From Neokomagataea tanensis (GTDB lineage Bacteria; Pseudomonadota; Alphaproteobacteria; Acetobacterales; Acetobacteraceae): a DNA stretch of 64,000 bases. The stretch spans positions 2,029,001 through 2,093,000 of the forward strand of contig NZ_CP032485.1 of assembly GCF_006542335.1 (NCBI RefSeq), in the 5' to 3' direction. Both the position numbers and the translations under genes were made by a program. The notes under the pieces are model-generated. The model saw only the letters and a program-made list of their open reading frames with translations. It did no database searches and was not told the DNA's origin. This document shows positions 42,382-51,713 of this stretch, piece by piece. Numbering within the stretch: position 1 is the stretch's first letter; each line of letters opens with the position of its first letter.

Positions 42382-42435
42382 ACTGGCGCGGTGTTTTCTT
42401 CAATGTGAGGAACACCGCAAAGTTAGGGACATCTT

Positions 42436-43146
42436 ATGGGCCTCGAGTTTCACGACTACCACGATGGTTCGGTCGTTTTGCAAGCCGCTGTAGCGCGGCC
42501 TAAAACCTCAAATGCTCCAATTGTTCTTGTTGCTCATCAATGGGCAGGGCGCAGCGAAGTCGAGCACGCAATTATTAACCGTTTAGCTGAAGCTGGTTAT
42601 GTCGGTGTTGCGTTGGATTTGTTTGGAAAAGACAAGGTTGGCGATCTTCATGGGGACAATACGCATCTTATCAAACCGTGGGTTGAGGATCGTTCAGCGT
42701 TGGTGCAGCGCTTTCTATCTGGTTTGAAATTCGCGCGAAGCTTGCTGGGCGTCAATGCAGAAGAGGTTGTGGCCCTGGGGTATTGCTTTGGGGGGATGAG
42801 TGTATTGGATGTCGCGCGCTCAAGGCTTGGAGGGCTGCGTGGCGTGGTGAGTTTGCATGGCTTGCTTCACGCAGAACCCACGCTGGCTGACGGTGATATA
42901 GAGACCAAGGTCATGGTGTATCACGGTTGGAGCGACCCTATGGTTCCGCCTGAGCAGGTTGTGTCTTTTGCGGGCGAAATGACGCATAGGCAGGCGGATT
43001 GGCAATTTCACGCATTTGGGCATGTCGGTCACGCTTTTACGAACCCATCAGCGGATAAAAAAGAAGCTGGATTGTACTATGACAAGGCGGCTGACCAGAG
43101 ATCGTGGCAAGGGATTCTGAGCTTTCTAAGTGAAGTGTTTGATTAA
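42436..43146 (+). CDS. Dienelactone hydrolase family protein
   Basis: A 236-residue alpha/beta hydrolase. The nucleophile is a cysteine, Cys117 in GYCFGGM, as in dienelactone hydrolases. The acid is in GWSDPMVP and the histidine in FGHVGHAFTNP. Members of this group hydrolyse lactones or esters, but most bacterial copies outside aromatic pathways have unknown substrates. No aromatic-degradation genes are near. It lies 54 bases after the small membrane-protein gene and ends at a hairpin. Confidence 0.9.
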   Translation: MGLEFHDYHDGSVVLQAAVARPKTSNAPIVLVAHQWAGRSEVEHAIINRLAEAGYVGVALDLFGKDKVGDLHGDNTHLIKPWVEDRSALVQRFLSGLKFARSLLGVNAEEVVALGYCFGGMSVLDVARSRLGGLRGVVSLHGLLHAEPTLADGDIETKVMVYHGWSDPMVPPEQVVSFAGEMTHRQADWQFHAFGHVGHAFTNPSADKKEAGLYYDKAADQRSWQGILSFLSEVFD

Positions 43147-43169
43147 TGTAAATTTTGTGGTTAACAATA

Positions 43170-43199
43170 AACCAGCCCTTTTTGTCGTTAGGGCTGGTT
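43170..43199. terminator. Terminator-like hairpin
   Basis: A perfect 9-bp inverted repeat (aaccagccc ... gggctggtt) with a 12-base loop, 24 bases after the hydrolase stop. The right flank is not T-rich on the plus strand. The AT-rich stretch 43200-43340 upstream of the regulator gene holds its promoter, I presume, but no box is clear. Confidence 0.5.
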
Positions 43200-43340
43200 A
43201 GATTGGAATAGCATTTTAACGCTATTTTAAAGGGAATAATGTTTATTTAACGTTTTGTTGTTTTGAGGAGTGCTCTTGTTGAAAAAGGAAATGATTCAGA
43301 GTGGTGCTTTTCATTTAAGAAAAATTAGAAAGCTAACATT

Positions 43341-44204
43341 ATGATTTCGGCTGGACGTGCAATTGCACCCCGCGAGGCGGACGCATCTGTTCTGCGTATA
43401 AAGCTCGTTGGGCGAATAGAGGCGAACACGGTTACGGGGCAAAGTGTGCTACCGATTGGTAGCAAAACAAGGGCGCTTTTAGCAGTTTTGGCGTTGGCGG
43501 ACCGTAAGCCAGTTCTCCGTTCGCATCTCGCCGAGTTGCTGTGGAGTAAAAGACCAGAGGAGATGGCCCGCGCCTCTTTGCGCCAAGAAATACACCGTCT
43601 CCAAGAAGCACTGCGTCCTGTAGGGGCAAGTGTTGTTGACGTTCAGCGAAGCTCTTTGACGCTGAAGCCTGTTTTGAGTTCAGTTGACGTTGAACGCTTA
43701 AAAGCTGGTGGATTGGCCGCTGCGGGGCAGTATACGGAAACCGCAGAAAAGCTTTTACCGGAACTGGATGGTATAGATCCTGCTTTGGATGAGTGGTTGG
43801 TAGCGCAGCGTCATCAACTAAACAAATTTATTATAGCGCAATATGAAGCGGCTTTACTTGAGGCGCGAGATTTCGAGAGTATTGAGCGGGCATCTATTGA
43901 TCTTATTGGTGTTGATGCGCTTAACGAACTTGCATGGAGTGCTCGGATCGAGGCTGCTCTACGGCAAGGTAATGCAGCTCATGCGCGTTCACTGGCGATC
44001 CAGTTCAAAAGATTTCTTTCGGAAAATTCAGCCGACGTAAAAATCGAGCAGAAAACTCAAAACCTGCTTGAACGGGTGTTACTGCATGAAGGCGGATCGT
44101 CTTTGTCGTCTGCTCATGGGGGAGTGGTTCCGGTGCGGCAGTACAGGGCGGGGGCGGGGTTTCTTCCAATATTCCCGGGTCTAATTCGTCGGACTGGTCG
44201 GTGA
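43341..44204 (+). CDS. SARP/BTAD-type regulator, N-terminal part (split gene)
   Basis: A 287-residue frame with an OmpR-like winged helix (about 20-110, SKTRALLAVLALADRKPVLR and SLRQEIHRLQEALRP). A bacterial transcriptional activator domain of TPR-like helices follows (about 115-245, VDVERL to LLERVLLHEG). The last 25 residues (VVPVRQYRAGAGF...) look like out-of-frame reading. The stop overlaps a GTG start of the next frame (GTGA). An extra base in the G run 44118-44122 would instead join both frames through a Ser/Gly-rich linker into one 718-residue protein. It is either an operon of two coupled halves, a programmed or phase-variable frame, a mutation, or a sequence error. DNA targets unknown. 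Confidence 0.75.
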   Translation: MISAGRAIAPREADASVLRIKLVGRIEANTVTGQSVLPIGSKTRALLAVLALADRKPVLRSHLAELLWSKRPEEMARASLRQEIHRLQEALRPVGASVVDVQRSSLTLKPVLSSVDVERLKAGGLAAAGQYTETAEKLLPELDGIDPALDEWLVAQRHQLNKFIIAQYEAALLEARDFESIERASIDLIGVDALNELAWSARIEAALRQGNAAHARSLAIQFKRFLSENSADVKIEQKTQNLLERVLLHEGGSSLSSAHGGVVPVRQYRAGAGFLPIFPGLIRRTGR

Positions 44205-45496
44205 GTGAGGGGGGGAACAACGCGAGCGTCTATTTGCGTAGGGACCCCATGCTGACAGCGCTTCCGCAAATGCAAGGTTTGCCTGAGGTAACGCGACGTA
44301 TTTCAGTCCATATATTGGAGCCTGCTTTTTTAAATAAAGGCGCGTGGGATCACTACCCGGCAGGTGATGATTTCCATGAGTGCTTGGAAATGTTCTTTCT
44401 CAAAGCGGGTCTTTTCCAGATCGTGCCGCTTCACGGAAGTACTGAAAATGACGGCGCTGCGTTCTTGGAAGCCTGTAAAAAAGCAGACATCGATTATGTT
44501 GTTCGGAGCGTGTTGCGTACTAGTTTTCGAGGACAGACCCCTAAAGTAGTAATTCGTCTACTGGATGTTCGTGCAGGAGGCGGGGTGTGCTGGGGTGGTT
44601 TCGCCGAAATTCCTGAACTTTCAGACAAAAGTATCGAGTGTGTCTTGGGCGATCTATTTTCGGATGTCCACTGGTCCATAATTTCTGCGGAATTAGATCG
44701 CGTTTCTGCGCGGAAAGATGAAGAGCTTTCGACTATAGGGAAGTCTCTTCGAGGGTTACGCAGCGCTCTGAATTCGTCATCACGATCCTTCTCTCATTCG
44801 CTTTCTCTTATCGGGCACGAAGCTGGCGATGCTTATACGGCTATTGCGATGACGCTGACGGCTTTGATGCGCCTGCACAGTGATTTCTCTGTTCCTGCCT
44901 CGGAGATTGCTCGTTGGGGCATCGAAGGTGCGCGCAAGGCAATGGGTTTTCAGTCTGAATACCCCAAAATGGCGCTCTTATGGGTTATGTTAAACATGGC
45001 TGACTCTGATGTGGGGCTACTGCCAGTATCTCATCAGGGCCGACTGAAAGCCGTTCTTCCGGCTGGCGATGCGCATTTGCCGCAGCGTGAGCGCTCGCTT
45101 TACGCGCTTTTAAGCGCCCTTTTGAAAGGGGACATTTCTCAGTCTGCGGCTATGGCGCGTCAATTGTTCGAAGCTATGCAAGGCTCTCCCATGCGAGCTT
45201 TCTATGAGATGTTTTTTACAATGACCGTCGTGGTGGGGTCTGAGAAAGACCAGGCTTTAGAACATGCAAACAAAATGATCAGTTTGTATCCGCGGCATCC
45301 AATGAGCGCTGTGGCTTTTCTTTTGGCTGCGGTACGTGCCGAACTGGGAAGCGTCGAGGTTGAGCACGCCGCCAAACATGTGCGCAGATTGCTTCCAGAC
45401 TTGTCCGTAACAGAAGTTATCGCCCGTTGCGTTTATTTACCGAAATCGGGTCTTGATATCGTGCGAAAGAGTTTGTTGGAGGCTGATTTCCACTGA
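44201..45496 (+). CDS. SARP/BTAD-type regulator, C-terminal TolB-like/TPR part (split gene)
   Basis: A 431-residue frame beginning at GTG 44201. Residues about 34-170 resemble the TolB-like domain that often follows BTAD domains in proteobacterial regulators (RRISVHILEPAFLN, then ADIDYVVRSVLRTSFR and VVIRLLDVRAGGGVCWGGFA). The rest is helical and TPR-like (YTAIAMTLTALMRLHSDF, ALEHANKMISLYPRHP). It has no DNA-binding domain itself. In the same frame, upstream codons to 44120 read as a Ser/Gly-rich linker, so it is most likely the C-terminal half of the preceding gene. The ligand or signal sensed by the TolB-like part is unknown. Confidence 0.7.
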   Translation: MSEGGNNASVYLRRDPMLTALPQMQGLPEVTRRISVHILEPAFLNKGAWDHYPAGDDFHECLEMFFLKAGLFQIVPLHGSTENDGAAFLEACKKADIDYVVRSVLRTSFRGQTPKVVIRLLDVRAGGGVCWGGFAEIPELSDKSIECVLGDLFSDVHWSIISAELDRVSARKDEELSTIGKSLRGLRSALNSSSRSFSHSLSLIGHEAGDAYTAIAMTLTALMRLHSDFSVPASEIARWGIEGARKAMGFQSEYPKMALLWVMLNMADSDVGLLPVSHQGRLKAVLPAGDAHLPQRERSLYALLSALLKGDISQSAAMARQLFEAMQGSPMRAFYEMFFTMTVVVGSEKDQALEHANKMISLYPRHPMSAVAFLLAAVRAELGSVEVEHAAKHVRRLLPDLSVTEVIARCVYLPKSGLDIVRKSLLEADFH

Positions 45497-45637
45497 ATCG
45501 TGGCTTTCAGAGGTTCTGATGCTTGGCCTAAGCGTGTGGGCGCGATAAGAAAGCACATTCGCATTGCTGCGGGCAGGGGTCGCCGCCCTGTCCTTTTGCC
45601 CATGAGTGGCCTTGGCGTGGCCTGCAGGACTATTAAG

Positions 45638-46198
45638 ATGCCTCGCGACAATATGATTGCCCGGTACCCAATGTCACCCGCTGCCGTCCGTGCGAAAATG
45701 GTTGGACGTACCCAAGTGCTGCTTTCGGTAGCGCTAAAGGGCACTGCGCTGCTTTCTCTAGGGATTTTGTCTGCATGTGGTAGCAGCCGCGATCCCAGCA
45801 GCCTGGCAACTCCGCATAATCACTTGCTTGGGGTTGATCGCGGTGCTGAAGGTGGCGCTGATGACCTCAAGGGAGGCGTCAATGCTTACCTCTGGCGTGG
45901 TGCAATTGATACTTTGTCCTTCATGCCGCTTTCTTCTGCTGACGCAGTAGGCGGGGTGATCTTGACCGACTGGTACCAGCCTCCAGCCAGCCAAAATGAG
46001 CGCTTCAAAATCGCGGCTTACGTGTTGGACCGTCGCTTGCGCTCAGATGCATTGCGTGTGGCTGTTTTCCGCCAGACTTTACAAAACGGGTCTTGGCAAG
46101 ACACGCCGGTATCCGCAACGACGACTTCTGATATTACAACGCGTATTTTGACGCGAGCTCGCCAACTCCGTGCTGAAAATGGCGAACGGGACAACTGA
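45638..46198 (+). CDS. DUF3576 family lipoprotein
   Basis: A secreted lipoprotein just upstream of leuS. The signal has a hydrophobic core ([17 protein letters not shown]) and lipobox LSAC. The mature domain includes [20 protein letters not shown] and [10 protein letters not shown], the core of DUF3576, a family found in alphaproteobacteria next to leuS and lptE. I chose ATG 45638 for the AGGA eight bases before it (186 residues); ATGs at 45653, 45671 and 45698 are alternatives, and the frame opens at 45500. A role in outer-membrane assembly is inferred only from the neighbours. Confidence 0.8.
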   Translation: MPRDNMIARYPMSPAAVRAKMVGRTQVLLSVALKGTALLSLGILSACGSSRDPSSLATPHNHLLGVDRGAEGGADDLKGGVNAYLWRGAIDTLSFMPLSSADAVGGVILTDWYQPPASQNERFKIAAYVLDRRLRSDALRVAVFRQTLQNGSWQDTPVSATTTSDITTRILTRARQLRAENGERDN

Positions 46199-46205
46199 AA
46201 CGAAC

Positions 46206-48815
46206 ATGAACGACGTATCAAACGCTTTTAATTTTCACGCACGCGAGCCTTTTTGGCAGGCAGAATGGGACAAGCGCAAAGCTTTCTCTGTGCCTGATGT
46301 ACCCGAAGAGGGACGGCCTAAATACTACGTACTTGAAATGTTCCCCTATCCATCGGGGCAACTGCACGTTGGGCATGTGCGCAACTATACTTTGGGTGAT
46401 GTTGTAGCGCGCTACAAGCGTGCTCAAGGTTATTCAGTTATGCATCCCATGGGCTGGGATGCCTTTGGTTTGCCAGCAGAAAACGCTGCGCGTGAGCGCG
46501 GCGTGCATCCGGGTCAATGGACCATGGATAATATTGCTGCGATGCGTGAGACATTACAGCGTTTGGGATTCTCGCTCGACTGGGATCGTGAAATTGCGAC
46601 GTGCCAGCCGGAATATTACGGGCATCAGCAAAAGCTCTTTTTGGACATGCTGGCAGGTGGGCTTGTCGAGCGGCGGGATTCTCAGGTCAACTGGGACCCA
46701 GTGGATGAAACTGTTCTGGCAAATGAACAGGTGGTTGATGGGCGTGGTTGGCGTTCAGGAGCACTGATCACAAAGAAAACACTGTCCCAGTGGTTCCTGA
46801 AAATCACGGATTTCGCGCAGCCACTTCTTGATTCCTTAGGTGACTTAGAGCGCTGGCCTGAGCGTGTACGGATCATGCAGGAGCGTTGGATTGGGCGTTC
46901 AGAGGGTGCACGGGTAACGTTTGCGCTGAACAATCCGCCCGCCGATTTTGGTCCTGACCTTGCTGGCGTTGACGTGTTTACGACGCGTCCCGATACGTTG
47001 TTTGGTTTGAGTTTTATTGGGCTTTCCCCGGACCACCCTTTAGCTGCGAAAATTGCTGAGACTAACCCTCAGGCCAAAGCATTTATTGAAGAATGCCAGC
47101 GCGCAGGTACGTCCGAAGAGGTTATTGAAGCGGCGGAAAAAGTAGGCTTTGATACCGGGCTAGAGGTCGTTAATCCATTCAATCCAGAGCAAAAAGCACC
47201 CGTTTGGATCGCTAATTTTGTACTTATGGGGTATGGCACGGGAGCGGTTTTTGCGTGCCCTTGTGGAGACCAGCGTGATCTGGACTTTGCGCGCAAGTAT
47301 GGCTTGCCGGTACCGCAAGTTCTGTTACCTGAAGGCGAAGACGCTAGTACTTTTGAGGTCGGTGCAAAAGCTGTTGCAGGCGATGCGCGGTTGTTCAATT
47401 CCGGCTTTTTGAATGGTCTCAGCGTCGAAGAGGGTAAGCAAAAAGCACTGGAGCATCTTGAAGCTCTGGGAATTGGCCGCCGCGTTGTGAACTGGCGCCT
47501 TCGTGATTGGGGTATCTCAAGGCAGCGTTATTGGGGCTGTCCTATCCCGGTCATACACTGCTCCTCTTGCGGGACAGTGCCTGTGCCGGACGATCAGTTG
47601 CCAGTCGTATTGCCGGAAGATGTAGCGTTTGACCGGCCGGGTAATCCGCTCGACCATCACCCGACTTGGAAGCATGTGGACTGCCCAAAATGCGGTAGTG
47701 CCGCCACGCGCGAAACGGATACTTTCGATACGTTTGTTGATAGCTCGTGGTATTTTGCCCGCTTTACGAGCCCCCATGCTGGCGTCCCAACGGTGCAGGA
47801 GGCAGCAAATGCCTGGCTGCCGGTGGATCAGTATATCGGCGGGATCGAGCACGCGATTTTACATCTTCTCTATGCACGCTTTTTCACACGCGCGATGGAA
47901 AAGACGGGTCATGTAGGTGTGAGTGAGCCATTCACGGGTCTGTTCACGCAGGGAATGGTGACGCATGAAAGTTACCGTGATTCGTCTGGGTGGTTGTATC
48001 CAGAGGAAGTAGAGCGCCGTGGCGAGCAGGTTGTCCGGAAAGATACGGGTACAGCGGTGGACGTTGGGCGTTCTGAAAAGATGTCCAAATCCAAGCGTAA
48101 CACAGTGTCTCCGCTGGAAATTATCGAGCGTTTTGGCGCAGATACAGCACGCTGGTTTGTTCTCTCTGATAGCCCGCCAGAAAGGGATATGGAGTGGACG
48201 GCTTCGGGCGTAGCTGCTGCTGCCCGTTTCGGGCAAAGACTCTATCGTTTGATTGCAAGCGTTGCTGAGCAGGACGCACGTGACGCTGCCTATCCAGAGA
48301 ATGCTCTTTCGCCTCTTGCGGATGATCTGCGGCGCGCGTCACATCGAGCAATTCAAGCTGTTACGGAAGCTCTAGAGGCTTTCACACCGAACGTGGCTGT
48401 CGCACGTCTGCATGAGTTAACGTCTGCTCTGGCGGATGTAATGACTAAGCAAGGTGAGGGCTTACCCGCGGCTCGCCGCGAAGCAGCAGGGATACTGTGC
48501 CTGCTAACCGCGCCAATGATGCCGCACCTTTCGGAAGAAATGATGGCAGTTCTTGAGCCGGGCGGAGAGTTAGTTGTTGAGCGGGCTTGGCCTGTTGCCG
48601 ATCCTGCTCTTCTAACGGCGCGCCAGGTAACGATTGCAGTGCAGGTATTGGGCAAACTGCGTGGCACGATTGACGTTCCGCCGGATGCGCCACGTGAACA
48701 AGTGTTGGCTGCGGCGAAAGAAGAGTACAATGTTGCGCGTGCCTTGGAAGGTAAGCGCATCGTAAAGGAAATTCATGTGCCGAACCGAATTGTAAACTTC
48801 GTTGTGGCGGGCTGA
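46206..48815 (+). CDS. leuS: Leucyl-tRNA synthetase
   Basis: Charges tRNA-Leu with leucine and edits wrong products. An 869-residue class I enzyme. The HIGH-type motif lies in [19 protein letters not shown]. The CP1 editing domain spans about 220-420, including [12 protein letters not shown] and the [11 protein letters not shown] loop. The KMSKS motif is EKMSKSKRN, and an anticodon-binding helical domain ends the protein. The ATG at 46206 (NDVSNAFNF) is preferred over ATG 46179, which would overlap the lipoprotein gene. It is followed by lptE after 3 bases and then holA, a conserved alphaproteobacterial run. Confidence 0.96.
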   Translation: MNDVSNAFNFHAREPFWQAEWDKRKAFSVPDVPEEGRPKYYVLEMFPYPSGQLHVGHVRNYTLGDVVARYKRAQGYSVMHPMGWDAFGLPAENAARERGVHPGQWTMDNIAAMRETLQRLGFSLDWDREIATCQPEYYGHQQKLFLDMLAGGLVERRDSQVNWDPVDETVLANEQVVDGRGWRSGALITKKTLSQWFLKITDFAQPLLDSLGDLERWPERVRIMQERWIGRSEGARVTFALNNPPADFGPDLAGVDVFTTRPDTLFGLSFIGLSPDHPLAAKIAETNPQAKAFIEECQRAGTSEEVIEAAEKVGFDTGLEVVNPFNPEQKAPVWIANFVLMGYGTGAVFACPCGDQRDLDFARKYGLPVPQVLLPEGEDASTFEVGAKAVAGDARLFNSGFLNGLSVEEGKQKALEHLEALGIGRRVVNWRLRDWGISRQRYWGCPIPVIHCSSCGTVPVPDDQLPVVLPEDVAFDRPGNPLDHHPTWKHVDCPKCGSAATRETDTFDTFVDSSWYFARFTSPHAGVPTVQEAANAWLPVDQYIGGIEHAILHLLYARFFTRAMEKTGHVGVSEPFTGLFTQGMVTHESYRDSSGWLYPEEVERRGEQVVRKDTGTAVDVGRSEKMSKSKRNTVSPLEIIERFGADTARWFVLSDSPPERDMEWTASGVAAAARFGQRLYRLIASVAEQDARDAAYPENALSPLADDLRRASHRAIQAVTEALEAFTPNVAVARLHELTSALADVMTKQGEGLPAARREAAGILCLLTAPMMPHLSEEMMAVLEPGGELVVERAWPVADPALLTARQVTIAVQVLGKLRGTIDVPPDAPREQVLAAAKEEYNVARALEGKRIVKEIHVPNRIVNFVVAG

Positions 48816-48818
48816 TCT

Positions 48819-49490
48819 ATGGGTATCTTCAGTCGGCTCAGTGTCGGCATAAGCTTAGTCTGTACGCTTGCAGGTTGTGGTTTTACTCCCCTCTACGGAG
48901 GGGGTAAAAACGGTCAAGCAGTATCTCCCGAATTGGCGCAGGTTTATGTTGCGAATATCGGGGGACGTTACGGGCAGCTTTTGCGTCTAGCTCTGCAAAA
49001 GGACCTAACAGGTTCTGGGTCGGAAACACCGCAGCTTTATACACTGCAAGTGTCTTCTGGGCTGGCTGAAGAAGCGGTGGATATTCACCAAGACAATACT
49101 TCCGGGCGTATCCGGGGCAACGCGAATGCGCATTGGCGTTTGTACACGGTTGCTACGGTGCCTGAACTTTTAGCTGAGGGTAATACCCGGACAATGGACG
49201 GGTACAACACGCTTTACGAGCAGTATTTTGCTCAGACGTTGAACGAAGAGACGCTACAGGCACGGGTTGCAGAGACACTTGCCCAATCAGTGAAACAGCA
49301 ATTGGCAATTTGGTTTCGTACGCATCACGCGCCGGGTGCCGGCCAGTCAGCAGAATTGCCTCGTTATATTAATACGGATGCAATGCCTGACGACAATGGT
49401 ACTCCTACAGAAACGACCGGTGCGGACGGCTTTCCTGCCTCCGCAACTGGACGTTTGACGCACAGTACTTCGACATCCTCTGACCAGTGA
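48819..49490 (+). CDS. lptE: LPS assembly lipoprotein LptE
   Basis: The outer-membrane lipoprotein that plugs the LptD barrel and inserts lipopolysaccharide. It has 223 residues. A lipoprotein signal (SRLSVGISLVCTLAGC) ends in a lipobox with cysteine near 20, directly followed by GFTPLYG, the LptE hallmark. Two short beta-alpha units follow, and the last 45 residues are a disordered Thr/Ser/Gly tail (about 178-223), longer than in most homologues. The stop overlaps the holA start (GTGA). Neighbours leuS and holA are the usual ones. Confidence 0.92.
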   Translation: MGIFSRLSVGISLVCTLAGCGFTPLYGGGKNGQAVSPELAQVYVANIGGRYGQLLRLALQKDLTGSGSETPQLYTLQVSSGLAEEAVDIHQDNTSGRIRGNANAHWRLYTVATVPELLAEGNTRTMDGYNTLYEQYFAQTLNEETLQARVAETLAQSVKQQLAIWFRTHHAPGAGQSAELPRYINTDAMPDDNGTPTETTGADGFPASATGRLTHSTSTSSDQ

Positions 49491-50509
49491 AAATTGACGC
49501 GCGTCAGGTCGGACGTGCCCTGAAAGATGCAGGGCACTGGCGCGCTATTCTTCTCTACGGAGAAGATAGCGGCTTAATCCGTGAGCGCGCTGCGCAGGCC
49601 GTGCGATGCGTTGCCGAAACACTGGATGATCCGTTTCGTGTTGCTCAGTTGGATCGTGAAACGCATGACCGATTAGAGGAAGAAGCAACGGCTTTATCGC
49701 TTATCGGTGGGCGTCGTGTAGTTTGGGTGCGCGAGGGTGGGGACGCCCTACTCAACGCCGTGACGCGTTTGTTAAATGCTGCGTCTGACACGCTTGTAGT
49801 TTTGGAGGCACCCGGCTTAACATCACGGTCCAAGCTACGTGCCTTCGCAGAGAAGCATAAAGATGTGGCATCTATTGCTTGTTACCCGGAAGAGGGCAGA
49901 GCGCTTGCCCAGACCGTCACAGATGCCCTCAGCCGCGAAAATATCACTATCGACCGGGACGCTATGGCGTGGCTGCATACTCGTCTCTCCGCAGACCGGG
50001 CCGGTGTGCGTGGAGAAATTGAAAAGCTCGCATTGCTAGCGGGGTCCGGTGGGCGTTTGGATATTGAAACAGTGCAAGACTGTGTAGGCGATGCAGGTGG
50101 CACATCGCTTGATGATGCCGCTCATGCCGCCATGGCGGGTGACGTCGCAGGGGTAGACCAAGCACTAGAGCGTGCTTTTGCTGATGGGGCTGCTCCTGTT
50201 GCTGTGGCGCGCGTTGTACTAGCGTTGATTAACAAAGTTCTCCGAGTTGCTTTGGCAGAAGAAGAAGGCCAGACGCGCTCTGAAGCTATAAAAGGGTTAC
50301 GCCCGCCGATTTTTTTCAAGCGCATGCCTGCTTTTACGAGGGCAGTGGAGCGTTGGCCTATTGATGCTCTGGCGCTTGCTGCGGAACGAACACAGGCGCT
50401 TGAATTGGCGTGCAAGCAAAGCGGTATGCCCGATGTAGTGCTATGCAAACGGCACTTGGCGTCTTTGTGTCGAGGTGGTCAAGCCTGGCTCAGGGGTATT
50501 AGTCGCTAA
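49487..50509 (+). CDS. holA: DNA polymerase III delta subunit
   Basis: The clamp-loader subunit that opens the beta sliding clamp. It has 340 residues and starts with GTG 49487 inside the lptE stop (GTGA). The N-terminal AAA-like domain begins WRAILLYGEDSGLIRERA. The middle lid reads SADRAGVRGEIEKLALLAG, a typical HolA segment. The C-terminal collar domain follows from about 215. The nucleotide loop is degenerate, as is usual for delta. It is followed by a 67-base gap before the YhaO-like gene. Confidence 0.92.
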   Translation: MKIDARQVGRALKDAGHWRAILLYGEDSGLIRERAAQAVRCVAETLDDPFRVAQLDRETHDRLEEEATALSLIGGRRVVWVREGGDALLNAVTRLLNAASDTLVVLEAPGLTSRSKLRAFAEKHKDVASIACYPEEGRALAQTVTDALSRENITIDRDAMAWLHTRLSADRAGVRGEIEKLALLAGSGGRLDIETVQDCVGDAGGTSLDDAAHAAMAGDVAGVDQALERAFADGAAPVAVARVVLALINKVLRVALAEEEGQTRSEAIKGLRPPIFFKRMPAFTRAVERWPIDALALAAERTQALELACKQSGMPDVVLCKRHLASLCRGGQAWLRGISR

Positions 50510-50576
50510 CACCACTGGTGCTCTGCACTGACCGCCGTTATCGTTGCAGAAATTTTTACAAATAAAGCGGCATAAT

Positions 50577-51713
50577 ATGAAATTCATCCATACGGCAGAC
50601 TGGCAGCTAGGCAAGCCATTTGGACGATTTGATGCGGAACGGCGCTCATCGCTGACGCAAGCGCGGTTCGATGTAATTGATCGTATTGGGACATTGGCGT
50701 GCAGTAATGATGCTCGCCATGTTTTAGTTGCGGGTGACGTTTTCGATACTGAAGGGCCGGAGGAGCGCACGATTGCACAGGCAGTAGCCCGGATGGAGCG
50801 GCATGCTTGTTGCTGGTGGTTGTTACCTGGAAACCATGATTTTGCCCGCAATCACGGTCTGTGGGACCGTGTTAGAAAAAAAATTAAGGCAGGTAGTGCA
50901 GGGACTATCAAACTCTTAACTGAAGCCGCGCCGCATGAGATAGAGGATGGCGTTTGGCTTTTGCCTGCTCCCCTGCAAGGACGCCATACGCAGAACGATC
51001 CAACGACGGTGTTTGATACCATGGCAACGCCAAATGCCCGGTTACGGATTGGCTTGGCACATGGCGGCGTGACAAATTTTGGCAGTGAGTACGATGCAGA
51101 TGTTGCCAATCTCATCGCTCCAAACCGGGCACAGATAAGTCATTTGGATTATTTGGCACTGGGGGATTGGCACGGACGTTTAAAAATTGATGCGCGCACA
51201 TGGTATGCAGGTACGCCCGAGGTTGATCGTTTCCACTCTGGCACTGGGAGGGATGAACCCGGGAGCGTACTTCTAGTCACGTTAGGGCAGGGGCAAAGCC
51301 CTCAGGTTGAGCCACTCCAGTCAGGGCGTTACAGATGGGTAGAGCGGTCGTGGATTGTCGACGGAACTGAGGCGTTTGAGGCCGAATTAAAGCGTTTTCT
51401 GGAAAGTACCGAAGCGCCTGAAACACTCTTGCGTTTGAAATTGGCAGGAATGACCGATTTGACGCAGCGTGTGGCGATTACTTCGCGGCTTGAGAACGAT
51501 ATTGCGCATCGTTTGATGTTTTTGGATGTAAATTCACACGAATTGCTCGGTCGTCCTGCAGATGATGACTTCGTTGCCCTTGAGGGTGAGGGGATGCTCG
51601 GTCTAGCAGCGCAAAAATTGAGAGAGCGGATCGAAATAGGGGGCGAAGAAGGACGATTGGCTCGAAAAGCATTGGAGCGGTTATTTATTGAATTTCAGAG
51701 AGTTAATTCCTAA
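50577..51713 (+). CDS. SbcD/YhaO-type metallophosphoesterase
   Basis: An Mre11-like nuclease subunit of 378 residues. The metallophosphatase motifs are clear: FIHTADWQLG (D-x-H type), VAGDVFD, LPGNHDF, and late histidines (GLAHGGV, ALGDWHGR). The C-terminal part (about 270-378) is the capping/ATPase-binding region. The partner ATPase gene starts in the overlap of its stop (TAATG), so the two are made together. The pattern matches the YhaO-YhaN pair rather than classical SbcDC. DNA end processing or repair is inferred. The start at ATG 50577 is chosen over 50544. Confidence 0.88.
   Translation: MKFIHTADWQLGKPFGRFDAERRSSLTQARFDVIDRIGTLACSNDARHVLVAGDVFDTEGPEERTIAQAVARMERHACCWWLLPGNHDFARNHGLWDRVRKKIKAGSAGTIKLLTEAAPHEIEDGVWLLPAPLQGRHTQNDPTTVFDTMATPNARLRIGLAHGGVTNFGSEYDADVANLIAPNRAQISHLDYLALGDWHGRLKIDARTWYAGTPEVDRFHSGTGRDEPGSVLLVTLGQGQSPQVEPLQSGRYRWVERSWIVDGTEAFEAELKRFLESTEAPETLLRLKLAGMTDLTQRVAITSRLENDIAHRLMFLDVNSHELLGRPADDDFVALEGEGMLGLAAQKLRERIEIGGEEGRLARKALERLFIEFQRVNS

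Noticed and set aside
44201..45496. Independent second gene starting at GTG 44201
   Set aside because: Kept as a separate coding entry for clarity, but rejected as the likeliest reading, since the upstream linker in the same frame and the domain order favour one split gene.
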